The notes below the pieces were generated by a model that ran no database searches, was not told where the DNA came from, and saw nothing but the letters and a program-made list of their open reading frames with translations. DNA of 64,000 nucleotides from Deroplatys truncata (taxonomy: Eukaryota; Arthropoda; Insecta; Mantodea; Mantidae). Of this stretch, positions 42,977 through 53,745 are shown in pieces. How positions within the stretch are numbered: the stretch's first letter is position 1; each line of letters opens with the position of its first letter. Location of the stretch: positions 94,195,795 to 94,259,794 of the forward strand of contig CM060977.1 in the NCBI GenBank assembly GCA_030765065.1, given 5' to 3'. Made by a program: the position numbers and the translations under genes.

Positions 42977-43579
42977 TAAAAATGAATAACGAATTCCATT
43001 TGAGAAAAGTATAATTTGGAAAATTTAAGGGAATAACAAGCAATATCTCGAAAATGGTTTACTCAAAAAAAGTATATGACATAAATTGTATATTTTAACG
43101 CGATCTACATTTTTTGTGTAGTAAAATTTTATCTATCTCTTATGGTTTACCAGTAATGCAAAGTCGTTCACAATGAAGAATACTTTTGGAGACATTCCCA
43201 GAAAATTCTTGTGCAAAATTCATTTTGTTTGTCATGAAAGTATCTTGAATATATGATATTTTAATCGAAATCGCTATAGCCACTTTTGAGAAAATTAAAA
43301 TTTTCGAAAAATGTTCCATGTAAAGGTTAATCTAGTGAGGGGGTTTTTCTTGAAAAACTTCGTGTTGCATCTCTGGAAGATACTGAACCTAAATACCAAG
43401 TTTGGTATTTATCGGACTATTCGTTTCTGAATTATGCTGTTCACAGACACACACACACCGACATGATTCCAAAAATACATTTTTTTGGGTTCAGGAGGCC
43501 TCAAAATATGTATTTCCGGTATGGAATTTTTGGGTGGAATACAATAATTCCCCTGCTTACTATACGTAGTAGAGAAAGT
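42977..43579 (-). mobile_element. Family B repeat (antisense), tandem truncated copy
   Basis: Begins in mid-element (GAATAACGAATTCCATTTGA) directly after the previous copy and runs to ACTATACGTAGTAGAGAAAG. At 43583-43622 a third terminus (TTAATGTGTTGTATTCACAA) starts and stops. Confidence 0.75.
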
Positions 43580-43629
43580 AAAAAAATTAATGTGTTGTAT
43601 TCACAAAATCTTCTCCACCCCTGTTCTAC

Positions 43630-44165
43630 GAGCGAGGTGACGCCATGGTAACGTGTAGGACTCGTGTTCAGGAGGTCCTTAGTTCGATTCCCGACCACCG
43701 CCTACTTTGGCATATAGGATTTTCCTGGTTTCCCCGGGTCGGCATCCAAATGCTGGAGTGGTTCAGTTTCTACCACGATCTCCTGTCCCAATTATCTTTC
43801 TTGTCTTTGTTTCAAGATTGTAGGACAGGATGACGGCTTTCGGCGGGTGTCACCTGGCGATGGCTGTGCGCTCTGTGAGACGTCAACCGCCTCTGGGTGC
43901 TTTGGGGCGAAGCTATTTCGGAGCACCCCCGTAGGCTAGGTGCCCAATAGTGTGGGCTCGAAGGGCTTTGGAGGCGTTTAATCTGGAAACATTATGCACC
44001 CCGATTGTGCTTGAGCTTGTCATACTAATCTGGTCATACTTCCAGTCATCCCTCCCTCCCGTGGGTCACGGTAGAAGCAAAAGGGGCTGACACAACTGCG
44101 TGCGGTGCTCTGTCCCGGTCTCGGGCCCTACCCTCCGTTCGTCCGTACCTTACCTGTACGTTTAT
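43630..44165 (+). mobile_element. SINE family J with tRNA-like head
   Basis: Head: ATGGTAACGTGTAGGACTCG and the B box TTAGTTCGATTCCCGACC, then GGTTTCCCCGGGTCGGCAT. The distal body CATCCCTCCCTCCCGTGGG, GGTAGAAGCAAAAGGG, TGCGTGCGGTGCTCTG matches 34150-34320 and 31340-31680. It follows a truncated B terminus. Confidence 0.65.
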
Positions 44166-44334
44166 CCCTCTTCTACAAACAATTATTACACTTTCTATCA
44201 TTTCTTGTTATTTTAGATAAACTTTTCATTACCTATTTACATTTCATTGAAGGGTCGAGCTAATAATAAGATATTCAAAGAGCGAGTCCTTATGTGAAGA
44301 CCTTGAAATACTATGCTGCTTGTATGAGCACGAG

Positions 44335-44759
44335 AAAAAAACGAATAGCTACTTACCAGTTCAGAAAACTGTATGTATATCAAAATTCAAACTAATAATG
44401 AGGAATATCTGTGAAATGGTTAATATCACTTAAAATTTTGTTTTACGCGATTCGTGTGCAGTAAGCTTTTATCATCTCTTATGGTTAGCAATTATTCAAA
44501 ATTCATTCAGGTTACTGCCGGAAATATTCAAGATGTACATTTGATTTTTCATGAAAATGGCTTAAATGTGTAATATTTTAACAAAATCGTTCAAACCATT
44601 TTGAGAAACTATAAGCAAAATTTTTCCTTGTAAAGGGTAGTTTGATGTACGGGAGTTTTTATGAAAATGTTGATGTTGTATCCTTCTAAGATGGGAAGCT
44701 ACGGAATTTAATGCCAACTTCGGTATTTAACCGACTTAATGCTGATCTAGACACACACA

Positions 44760-44790
<31 letters not shown>

Positions 44791-44800
44791 GCGGATATTT
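44335..44800 (-). mobile_element. Family B fragment (antisense) ending in an alternating CA/CG tract
   Basis: Diverged antisense B sequence (CAAAATTCAAACTAATAATG, TGTAAAGGGTAGTTTGATG) that stops at an (AC)n(GC)n tract, 44751-44793. Confidence 0.6.
44751..44793. repeat. (AC)n-(GC)n alternating purine-pyrimidine tract
   Basis: About 12 AC units followed by about 8 CG units, within the microsatellite position of a family B copy. Alternating CA/CG tracts are Z-DNA-prone in principle. Confidence 0.9.
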
Positions 44801-44805
44801 TTATA

Positions 44806-45957
44806 AAAGTATGATGTGTTGCCCTCTCATGAACTTCTCTACTCTTGTACAAAGTATTTTTACAAACGCTTATTCTCCATCTACTTCATGTTAATCGAGA
44901 TAAACACTTAGTCTTCCTCCGTGGACTATTGGTACCGTGCTAGCCTCTAGTTCCCAAGATCGTGGGTTCAAACTCGGCGGAGGGCGATGGGGTGTTTTCG
45001 GGCGTAAAAATCCTTAGCATGGCTTCCTTCGGAAGGGAAGTAAAGCGGTGGTCCCGTGTCGTAGATTTACGGCACGTAAAAGAACCTCAAGCCTGATAAA
45101 GAGGCCTCTGAGCAAAATTATCGGTCTTTCACGCCCAATATAGAATGGGACACTAAGAACCATAGTAGTTTAAGAGCGTCCATAAATAAAACTCAATTTA
45201 AATTTTTAAACATTCAAAGAAACTATCTTATTGCTAATTTTCTTGTAGGCGCAAGGGGAATTGGTAGGTTATAAGCGATAGTCAAATCTTTTAAGAGCTG
45301 GTTGCTATGTGGCGCATTCCATTCTCTTTGCATGTCCAGGAGATTAAAAACAATTGCAATTTGAGAAAAAGTATATGAATTAGAAAATTCAAACAAATAA
45401 GGAATAACTCCGAAATGGTTCACTCCACAAAAAATGTAAAGCATTAACTGTGTCTTTAAACGAACCCTACATTTCCTATGTAGAATGATTTTGTCTATGT
45501 TTAAAGGTTTACCAGTTATAGAAAAGACGTTCAGAAAGAAGAGAACTTTAGGGGACATTCCCAAAAAAATTCAAGATATACATTTTTTGTCATGAAAATA
45601 TCTTAAATATGAGATATTTTATTCAAAATCGTTAGATATTTGGAAAAATCAAAATTTTCTAATAATGTTCCATGTAAAGGGTAGACTGGGTTGGGGATAT
45701 TCTTAAAAATCTTCGTGTCGTATCTTTGAAAAAATATTGAACCAAAATACCAAGTTTGGTATTTATCCGACCTTTTGTTTTTGAGTTATGCTGCTCACAA
45801 ATACACATTCAGGCACACGAACGTTTTTAAAAAATGCTTAGTTTTTTTTATTCATTCAGGGGTCCTCAAACCATGTATTTCCAATGTAATCTCGGTATCG
45901 AATTTTTGGGTGGAATGCATTACTTCCCCTAGTTAGTCTACGCAGTAGAGAAAGTAA
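44806..45957 (-). mobile_element. Family B repeat (antisense), interrupted by SINE S1
   Basis: 3' terminus GATGTGTTGCCCTCTCATGA at 44810, continuing to TTAATCGAGATAAACACTTA; interrupted at about 44910-45190 by S1. It resumes AACTATCTTATTGCTAATTT and ends GTCTACGCAGTAGAGAAAGT at about 45955. Confidence 0.75.
44910..45190 (+). mobile_element. SINE family S1 inside a family B copy
   Basis: Full-looking copy: CCTCCGTGGACTATTGGTAC, GTGCTAGCCTCTAGTTCCC, B box GTGGGTTCAAACTC, CGGGCGTAAAAATCC, GATAAAGAGGCCTCTGAGCA and ATAAATAAA tail. Confidence 0.75.
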
Positions 45958-45962
45958 AAACC

Positions 45963-46320
45963 GAATCGTGTAGAGAGGTGTGTACACAATTTCAGCAGAA
46001 ATTTCCTGGTAATCCAGTTGAAGTAGAGAAACTGTTAGACTCTGGTTAATAAATTTAGGACAACGGAATTGCTAAACTTAAGAAGCGAAAGCGAGATGTT
46101 CTAACGGAGGAAACGATTTCCGAAATTGGCCATTCATTTGTGAGGAACCCTAAAGAATTGTTTATGGGAACAAGCCCGACATCATGGACGAATTTAAGGC
46201 AATATAAAAACATAAATTACGTGAATTAGGCAAGAAGTTATGCGTGTGAATAAAACGTTCATTCCAAGATGCCAGGAATATCTTCACGGAGACGGACACC
46301 ACTTATAAAAGGTTAGTTCT
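45963..46320 (+). pseudogene. IS630/mariner-type transposase N-terminal fragment
   Basis: REVCTQFQQKFPGNPVEVEK resembles the HTH region, and after stops KKRKRDVLTEETISEIGHSF matches the basic hinge segment also found at 3122-3200 (KKPKINRRVLTEEKLD). The rest of the protein is missing. It abuts the 5' end of the family B copy at 45957. Confidence 0.55.
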
Positions 46321-46384
46321 CATTATATGGTATGTTAATATCACTTGTGAGTAAGTAACGCAGAGATACGAAACGAAAACCTAA

Positions 46385-46795
46385 TGAAATGGCTCCACGG
46401 AAACTTATGAAGCTTGCATTCGAGAGGTCCTGGGTTCGATTCCCGTTGACCGCCCTTTCTGACCTTAGCTGTTTCACAGTTTTTTCTGCGCAGTAGGCGA
46501 ATGCTGGGATGGTTTCTGATCTACCAGTAATTCCTTTCCATCACTTCTCTTTCATTTCGTTTCTTTCTCATGTTTCGTGGCCTATGTTGGAGCTGGACAG
46601 ATGGCTTGGATGTTTGTTTAAAGAAACGAGCAATCCCGTGTGCACTGTAGGTAGAAGGCTACTCTGTACAGCTCCAGCAGTGAGATAGGTCTCCGTATCT
46701 GGAACTGTTAGGAACTTTCCCGCTTCTCTGTGGCCTGTAGCCTTCTGTGGTTCCTTCACTTTATCGCTTTCTCCCGGGCGGTGGTAGCCATACTA
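46385..46795 (+). mobile_element. tRNA-derived SINE with a satellite-monomer tail
   Basis: Head: GCTCCACGGAAACTTATGAA and the B box TGGGTTCGATTCCCGTTG. From about 46725 the tail GTGGCCTGTAGCCTTCTGTG, GTTCCTTCACTTTAT, CTCCCGGGCGGTGGTAGCC matches, inverted, the unit of the 34.9-36 kb satellite. Confidence 0.6.
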
Positions 46796-46861
46796 GGTGT
46801 ATGTACTAGTCTGCCACGATATGAATGCGTTTGAAGGATGGCGGCTGTTTTTGTTGACAAT

Positions 46862-47470
46862 CAAAGCTAGGGATCAGATGGAACTGGATTGGATTGGCTA
46901 CGAAGGGGACTGGGCACTGATCCACATAGAGGATATTGTACCTACGCCCCACAAGGGGGCGTCCCCGGGTGGAAGGATGAGGCGAGAGGAGACACCGGGC
47001 GGCCGGATCCAGGAGTGACAACAAGGAATGACAGGATCCCTAAGTTTCCCTATAGACTCCCCGGCAGACGGACATACAGAACGGAGACCTCACCCCACAC
47101 GGAGGTGGTTCAACACCCCTCAAGGGGGTTTGGGTACCTCCGGCAGCCATCCAAAAGCCGAGGGAGGGAGAGAGTCACAAAGAGTATCCTTTTCCCCTGC
47201 CACACTGCACCGAAATACCATCGCCGACACTTCCAACCCTGAAAGAGACCAATGGATGAGAGATGAAGTGAAATGAGAATGGAGATGAAATGGAGGGACA
47301 GGAAATTCGGGGGATGTGGGAATCCTCCCCAACATTCGCCTGGCGCCCCGGGAAAACCCGCGAAAATACCCATGGGTCAGAAAGGTCGGCCACGGGAATC
47401 GAACCCACGACCTTCCGAATGCGGCCCACAGGTTTAACCGCTTGAGGCATCCTGCTCGGTCAGTGGGGAC
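46862..47470 (-). mobile_element. SINE family E, second copy (antisense)
   Basis: Closely matches 9487-10022. The reverse complement begins ACCGAGCAGGATGCCTCAAG (A-box region) and GTGGGTTCGATTCCCGTGG (B box), followed by GGGTTTTCCCGGGGCGCC, a tRNA-derived head. The overlapping GC-rich frames on both strands are not genes. Confidence 0.7.
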
Positions 47471-48364
47471 TGAGGGGTAAGGCGATAGTGGCTTCACCTC
47501 GCTAGTAAATGAAACTTGGAACTGCGGATGTCCCGTTCACTTGTTCCGTAACGTATTAGTTCCTCTACCCACCACACGCACTCATATCGCGGCCGGCTAG
47601 TAGGACGCAGAGCGAGTGTATCCCTTCTTTCTCTAACCTACAAAGAAATGTGTAAATGTGTAATGAAAGTTTATCTCGATTAACAAGAAGTAAATAGAAG
47701 ATTAAACTTCTGTTAGAAGAGTTTTTAGAGTAGGTAGTGAAGGTGTTGTGAATTTAACACTTCAGATAATTCTGTTAACAGAACTTGTTCAGAAGAAAAC
47801 ATTGAGACACGAAATTGCTGTTTGATTCTTTAGAAACTGTGTTTCCAAATGTTTGTTATCTCGGAAAATCGTTGAACTTTTTAAAAGTTCAGCTGTAGCT
47901 TAGTAACGGAAGCACACCTGAGTTGGTAAGTTTTAATCGTGTTGTGTCAATACGAAAATCGCTGCTGAGCGGATCCTTTTAATGAATTAGCAGGAGTTTA
48001 TACACTTTTGCCTTTCGAGAGTTTTCAGTATTCTTTTGTGTATACTTTGACGTGATCTGTGCGTTTCACTGAGTCCAAACTCGTGAACTTTCATGGTATT
48101 TTAGGACTTACCCGTTTTGCTACAGAATGTTCAACTTTCTAATTAGTCGCTGTATGTAGACATAAAAATATTTACCTTATATTTTATTACTGTTGAAACA
48201 AACCTCTTTAGTATTGTGAAACGAAATATTTTTACTGGCTTTAAAAGTTTACTCCTATTTCAAACACATTGAAATGCCTAATACTAATAAGAAATCTTAT
48301 ATGATACATTCACATGACTTACTCTACCCCTATCGCCTATTAGTGGATATACCAATTATAAAGC
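47471..48364. other. Unassigned stretch
   Basis: No gene or repeat recognised over about 900 bases. Confidence 0.45.
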
Positions 48365-48548
48365 TAAAGGTACGTATCACGGAGGGTCCCAGAGTCGTGG
48401 TAGAAGGTGAACCACCCCAGCATTCATCTGGCAACCTGGGGAAACCACGAACAACCCATGGATCATAGTGGGCGGTTACCTGGGATCGATCCCGGGACCT
48501 CCCCGATGCGGGCCACAGACCTAACCGCCTGAGACATACCTCTCGGTT
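48365..48548 (-). mobile_element. tRNA-derived SINE (antisense)
   Basis: The reverse complement starts CCGAGAGGTATGTCTCAGGC and carries the B box GGGATCGATCCC and GGTTTCCCCAGGTTGCCAG, the body style of families E and J. Confidence 0.6.
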
Positions 48549-49149
48549 TGAGCTATATAAACTTGATATAGAGAAACAGTTTATAACTTATGAATTATCC
48601 AGCTATTGCATTAACCGCCCCAAGGGCAAACATTTATATCCTTAACGAATGGTAAACACGTTATTTACAAACTTTAAGGAAATGTAACATCCCGTACTCA
48701 CGAAACACTTTATATGTTGATTTTCGTCCATCCCTCGAGAATTGCAGTGACTACAGAAAGGTTGAAATATAAAAACAGATGTATACAGAGCTAATATTTA
48801 CCTCTCATTTTTTAATCTAATAGCTCGTTGATCCCGGTTTTAAAAAGAGGAAATGCAGTGTTGTTAGCAAATTAACATTGATACATGCGCATAAATGCTT
48901 TGTTTATGTATAAAGCAATTTAATCGGTCCAAAATGAATGAAAATTAAACCTGTGATATAAGAGTGAATAAGTCACTAAATAGAGTATTACATAACAGCA
49001 GGAAAGAAACATACAAAGTATTGCAGGTTTTTCTGTGATAAAATTTACAGAAAATATAAAGTTACTTATGACTGAAATTTTAAGCTTCTAAACTAATAAC
49101 GATAGAATATTGAAATTTATATATAAGTGTTGAAAAAGTAAACAAATAT
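48549..49149. other. Unassigned AT-rich stretch
   Basis: Nothing recognised. Confidence 0.4.
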
Positions 49150-49384
49150 CAAAAGCACGGCATCAAATAATGTAGTCCCAATTTTTAAGAAGGATGAACG
49201 AAATAAATGCTCGAATTACCGAGGTCTGCTAATAAATTATACACTAAAATAAACAATACCCAATTAGAAGGAATAACAGAATGAATATAATTAGAGAGCC
49301 TAAGTCTTTTTAGTAAAGAGCGTAGTTTTATGTACAACATATTTTAAGGAAATCAAATAATTAAAACGAGAAGGGAATTTAATC

Positions 49385-49388
<4 letters not shown>

Positions 49389-49422
<34 letters not shown>
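49389..49422. repeat. (CA)n microsatellite
   Basis: About 17 perfect CA units inside the decayed LINE. Confidence 0.95.
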
Positions 49423-49426
<4 letters not shown>

Positions 49427-49620
49427 ACCTTCATATATATTTACAAAAGGCATGCGGCAGAGTAATGAGAGAATTACTTTGGGAAACGTTAGAGATGAAA
49501 GGGCACCCTAGACATCTAATCAAAGTACTACAGAATACCTATAAAACGACCAAACTAAGGATTCGATTAGGAAACGGGCGATTTTCGGAGGAAATGAAAT
49601 TTAATACGGTTTAAGATAGA

Positions 49621-50690
49621 TATGAGGTGGTCCACATAAGCCGTCTTTAGTTCAAGTTAGTTTATACCGGTTAGCATGAATGCCAAAAGGTTTGCCTATG
49701 CAGAACTGCAAAGGGGACTCCATCCGATATAGAGGAGACCGCTAAATGAAAGACCAATGCTTGAAAAAGACTTTTTAAGTGCTATTATTGATCTCAATGC
49801 TCATTTGGTAGAGAAAATGCCTGGTATATGATGTGTTCGGGTTCTGGCTAGGCTCCAGAAAGTTGTCTTTAAACAAAAGCATTTCAAGGTACACCCAAAG
49901 TCTGGTGTTTGAATGTGAGAGCACCTTGTGTATGCGGGGGGTGTATGCGTTATTTAATATGCAAGTCTCAAATTAACAAGTGCTCAGCATTACCGCTTGA
50001 CGCAAACCTGAGCTCGAGTTTAGTCGCATGACAGTTAATCTACAATAAGTTTAACTATATGATACCAATTGGTGCCGCAAAGTTAACAAGATTAAACAAA
50101 ATTCTATTTTTGTTATATTTATGTACCCTTAAAGGTGCGTTATAAATAAATGATTTTATATTAGTGCATTATTCACAATAAGCTGTGCAAAATCGTGCCC
50201 GCCTTGGTGAACGAATTTATTTAAGGGTCCCTCAGGCCGCTTTATCTGGAATGGTCCCTCTATTCTTAATATTATTTCTTTAACTCCAATTCTTGGGATT
50301 GTTCAGGAACAAATTACATCTTTTGATATGATTAAAATTCGTGTTCAGAAGACAGGTTCCGCATCTGAAAATGTTTAGAATACAACCTTCGAGCGTCATT
50401 TGCATTTTGGTTTGTCTCCCTGGAGATCGTAAGCGTATTGGTGAACGTTACATTTGTTTGAATGACGTGGCTCGAACTGCACGCAAGCTACCACGCGGCA
50501 CTTATCAGCACGAAACTACCACGTAAACAGCTAGAGACAGCAACACTACCTCAGTGACCTTCGCCTGCCTGCACTGTCCTTTTGAACAACAGTAATGCGG
50601 CAAATTCTTTTGCACCTATGTATGCGGGAAACACAAAACTGCAAAGGATGGCTTGTTTGGATCATCTGGTAATTATATAATATGAACGAA
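49621..50690. other. Block separating the two halves of the LINE
   Basis: About 1.07 kb not readable as LINE, lying between the fingers/palm block and the YSDD block. Probably an insertion; its termini and family are not recognised. Confidence 0.4.
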
Positions 50691-51226
50691 ATCCTCACAG
50701 AAATAAAAGTGAGAATACTATCTGGAATCAAACTAATTAGGAATAATACAATGATTTTGCTACTCTATTCTGACGATATTACAATAATCCAAGAAATAGA
50801 AAACGACTTGTAGAAAAATGTTTTTGAACTAGGAAATGTGCTAGCAAAATATGGACTGCAAATATCATAAAAGTAAAGTAATGGCCTTCCAAGGAAAGCA
50901 CCCCCGAGATCAAATTAGTAATAATAAATAACAAAGTAGATTCTAGAACAGTAAAAAATTAATTATTTAGGATATAATATAACCTAAATAGAAAATAAAG
51001 ATTTAAATAAAATTGTAGGTAAATTCCAAAATAATTGTGCAATATTACTAAGAACACTAAAAACAAGAACAAGAAAAGAGACTAGTTTAAAATCTTATAA
51101 GGCAGTGGCGATTCCAACTCTGAGTTATGGTTGAGAGACATGGGCTGTAAAGAAATAAAAAGAATGGGATAAAATAAATGCGTTAGTAATGAAATACTTC
51201 AGAGCTATTAAAGGCTGTTGATAAAA

Positions 51227-51728
51227 TAAAAAATATGGTGTGCTGCACTCACATGACTTTCTCTATTCTTGTAAAAACTATTTTTACAAACGCTTATTCT
51301 CCATCTAGTTCATGTTAATCGAGGTAAACATTTGCAGAAACTTGTTGCTAATGTTCCTGTAGGTGCAAGGAGAATATGGTAATAAAATCTTTTAATTTTT
51401 TTAATTTATGTCATATAAATTTTCTTTTTTGGAATGAACCATTTCCGAGATATTCCTTGTTTTTGTCTGAATTGTCCAATACTTATACTTTTTCTCAAGT
51501 GGGAATTCGTTATTCGTTTTTTGTCCTGGGCATACAAAGAGAATGAATTCTTCACATGGGAACCAGCTCTTAAAAATTTGACTATCGCTACCATATTCCC
51601 CTTGCACCTACAAGAAAATTAGTAATAAGAAATGTTTATCTCGATTAACGTGAATTAGATTGAGAATACGTATTTTTAAAAGTAGTTTGTGCAAGAGAAG
51701 AGAAATTCGCGTGAGTGCAGCACAGATT
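51227..51728. mobile_element. Two family B fragments in opposite orientation
   Basis: 51227-51385 is an antisense 3' end (GTGTGCTGCACTCACATGAC, TTTCTCTATTCTTG). 51395-51728 is a sense 3' portion (ATTTCCGAGATATTCCTTGT ... AGAGAAATTCGCGTGAGTGC). Together they form an inverted pair. Confidence 0.65.
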
Positions 51729-51734
51729 TTCTAT

Positions 51735-52415
51735 ATCTACTTCATTTTAATCGAGACAAATTTTTGCAGAAGTAGCCACATTACACATTTCGTTATAAAT
51801 TCAAAAATAAGAGCGACAGTCAAATGTTTGAGAACTGAACGCTATATGCCGATCTTAAAATACCATGCTCTTTCTATGACATTGCGAGAAAGACTGAAAG
51901 TCGTCAGTACTTTAAAACGACGACAAAGAATTGTACAATTTAAAAAATTAATAATGCAGATCTCGGAAACGGCAGATGCAACATAAATGTTGTTTGAAAT
52001 AGTTGTGGGAGATAGAGATCTATTTTTTTTAAAGTACGTTTTCGGCTATCGCTTAAGGTTTACTAGCTATACAAGATCATACAAAATTCCTTCCGAATCG
52101 AATGAAGAGGACTTCATAGCATTTTCCCAATAAATTCAAGATATACATTTTATTTGTCAGAGTAGTTTGAGGAAGGGGAATTTTGTTGAAAATCTTTGTA
52201 TAGCATCTTTGAAAAATAGTTAACTTAAATACCAAGTTTGACATTTATCCGAATTTTTAATTTTTAGTTACGCTTTTCACACTCACACACATATGCAGGG
52301 AAGTTTGTCTAAAGGTGCTTTATTATTCAAATGACCTCGAGACATGTATTTTCGGTGAAATCTCGGTATTGAATGTTTGGGTGGAATGCAATACTACTAT
52401 GTACGTGATAGAAAA
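51735..52415 (-). mobile_element. Family B repeat (antisense), divergent subfamily
   Basis: Continuous subfamily copy from CTACTTCATTTTAATCGAGA to the 5' end TACGTGATAGAAAAAGTAAA. It serves as the uninterrupted reference for the split copy at 28425-29668. Confidence 0.65.
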
Positions 52416-52639
52416 AGTAAAAAGGAAATATGTAAATATCAAGGCTTCTGTGCTGCACAGAATACGTCATGGTTTAGGACAAGTGTGGCAAAGATGCTGC
52501 TTTTCATTAGATCACCAAATATAGAATATGCTTCAACCTGCTCAAATGCATATGGAATAGAAATGGCGTCATATGAATAAAAATCTGATGGATTATATTC
52601 TCAAGACTTTCGCTATCCAACATCTGTATGTCAGTCGTC

Positions 52640-53335
52640 TAAAAGCTTATTACTTTGTCTACAGCGTCGGAAATACATGCTTTAAGGGCTCATGAATCCA
52701 AAAAGAATAATTTTATATACAAAGGTCCACGCACGCGTTGTCCGTAAACAGCACATGTCAAAAACAAAAAGTCGGATAAACATCAAGGTTGGTATTTTAA
52801 ATCAGTATCTTCCAGGGAAGAGAGACGAAGATTTTAAAGAACACCCCGAACTACCGCTTACATAGAAGATTCTTCGAAGGTTTTGTTTTTCTAAACAATA
52901 GGTCAACGATTTTGCTTAACATGCCGTATATTAAAGATATTTACATGACAAATAAAATGTATATTTGAACTTTCTGGGAATAGCCTATGAGTTCTAGTTC
53001 ATTCGGAAGGAATTTATTTTTAAATTTATTTATTTATAGTTTTGTGTAATCTTGTATAACTGGTAAACTTTAAGCGATAGACGAAAACGTACGACACAAA
53101 CTTCTCTAGGTCACTTTAAAACAAATTTATTTCAAATATCATATTTTGTAGTACAACCATTTCCAAGATATCCGTTATTATTTGTTTGGTTTATTCAATA
53201 CTTTTGTCATTTTCTTCAAGTCTGTTGACATTCAGATGTTTCTCGCGATTGCATAGAAACAGTATGGAATTTTAAGGACAGTATATATCTTTCCATTGTC
53301 TCCATTAAAATGAAGTAGATAGAAAAGTAAGGTTT
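52640..53335 (+). mobile_element. Family B repeat, diverged
   Basis: TTACTTTGTCTACAGCGTCG, AAAAACAAAAAGTCGGATAA, CATCAAGGTTGGTATTTTAA and ATAACTGGTAAACTTTAAGC in family order; 3' end missing. Confidence 0.6.
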
Positions 53336-53394
53336 CATAAGAATAGAATTGTTGTTCTTCCACACAAGCAGTGTGTTGATCAAGGTTGAAAGCG

Positions 53395-53745
53395 TAGAAT
53401 GAGACGATTGAAAAATTCAATGGAATCGCCGGGTTTTGAACCTCAGATCTCCCGGTTTCTGTCCGGTTGCTGTAACCACTGAGCCACCATAGCAACATGC
53501 CTGCACGACATTGAAGTCCCCAACTGATTAGCATTTTTTCCGGTAAACCACACAATTTGAGATCATCTTGTGTGGTTTACCTGGTAAAATGCGAATTAGT
53601 TAGGGAATTCAATATCGTGCAGGCAGTTGCCATGTCAGTGGTTAGAGCAATTGGACGAAAACCGGGAGATCCGTGGTTTAAATCCCGGCGATGGCATTAA
53701 ACTTTTCAGTTGTCTGATATTACCTTTCCATAAGAATAATTGTAC
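53395..53745. mobile_element. Inverted (head-to-head) pair of SINE family F
   Basis: The left arm reads antisense (box-B-like GGGTTTTGAACCTC, TGTAACCACTGAGCCACC); the right arm reads sense (GTCAGTGGTTAGAGCAATTG, TGGTTTAAATCCCGGCG). The centre GGTAAACCACACAA (53541-53554) pairs with TTGTGTGGTTTACC (53567-53580) around about 12 bases. The whole could fold back over about 150 bp per arm. Confidence 0.7.

Larger units (their letters stand above)
49150..51225 (+). pseudogene. Decayed LINE reverse transcriptase, interrupted
   Basis: Islands in order across frames: VPIFKKDERNKCSNYRGLL (49170); KACGRVMRELLWETLEMKGH and PRHLIKVLQNTYKTTKLRIR (49450-49560), the D-KAYDRV...LW..L block; after a break at 49621-50690, MILLLYSDDITIIQEIENDL (50750) with the catalytic box as YSDD in place of YADD; then AIPTLSYG and ETWAVKK (about 51110-51150). 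Order and motifs fit non-LTR ORF2 of the RTE/jockey-like style common in insects. Many stops; ancient and inactive. It may be of the group whose C terminus is at 21945-22270. Confidence 0.65.

Noticed and set aside
46889..47497. Overlapping GC-rich frames of 71-125 codons on both strands
   Set aside because: They lie in an antisense tRNA-derived SINE also present at 9.5-10 kb, with no conserved protein between the copies.
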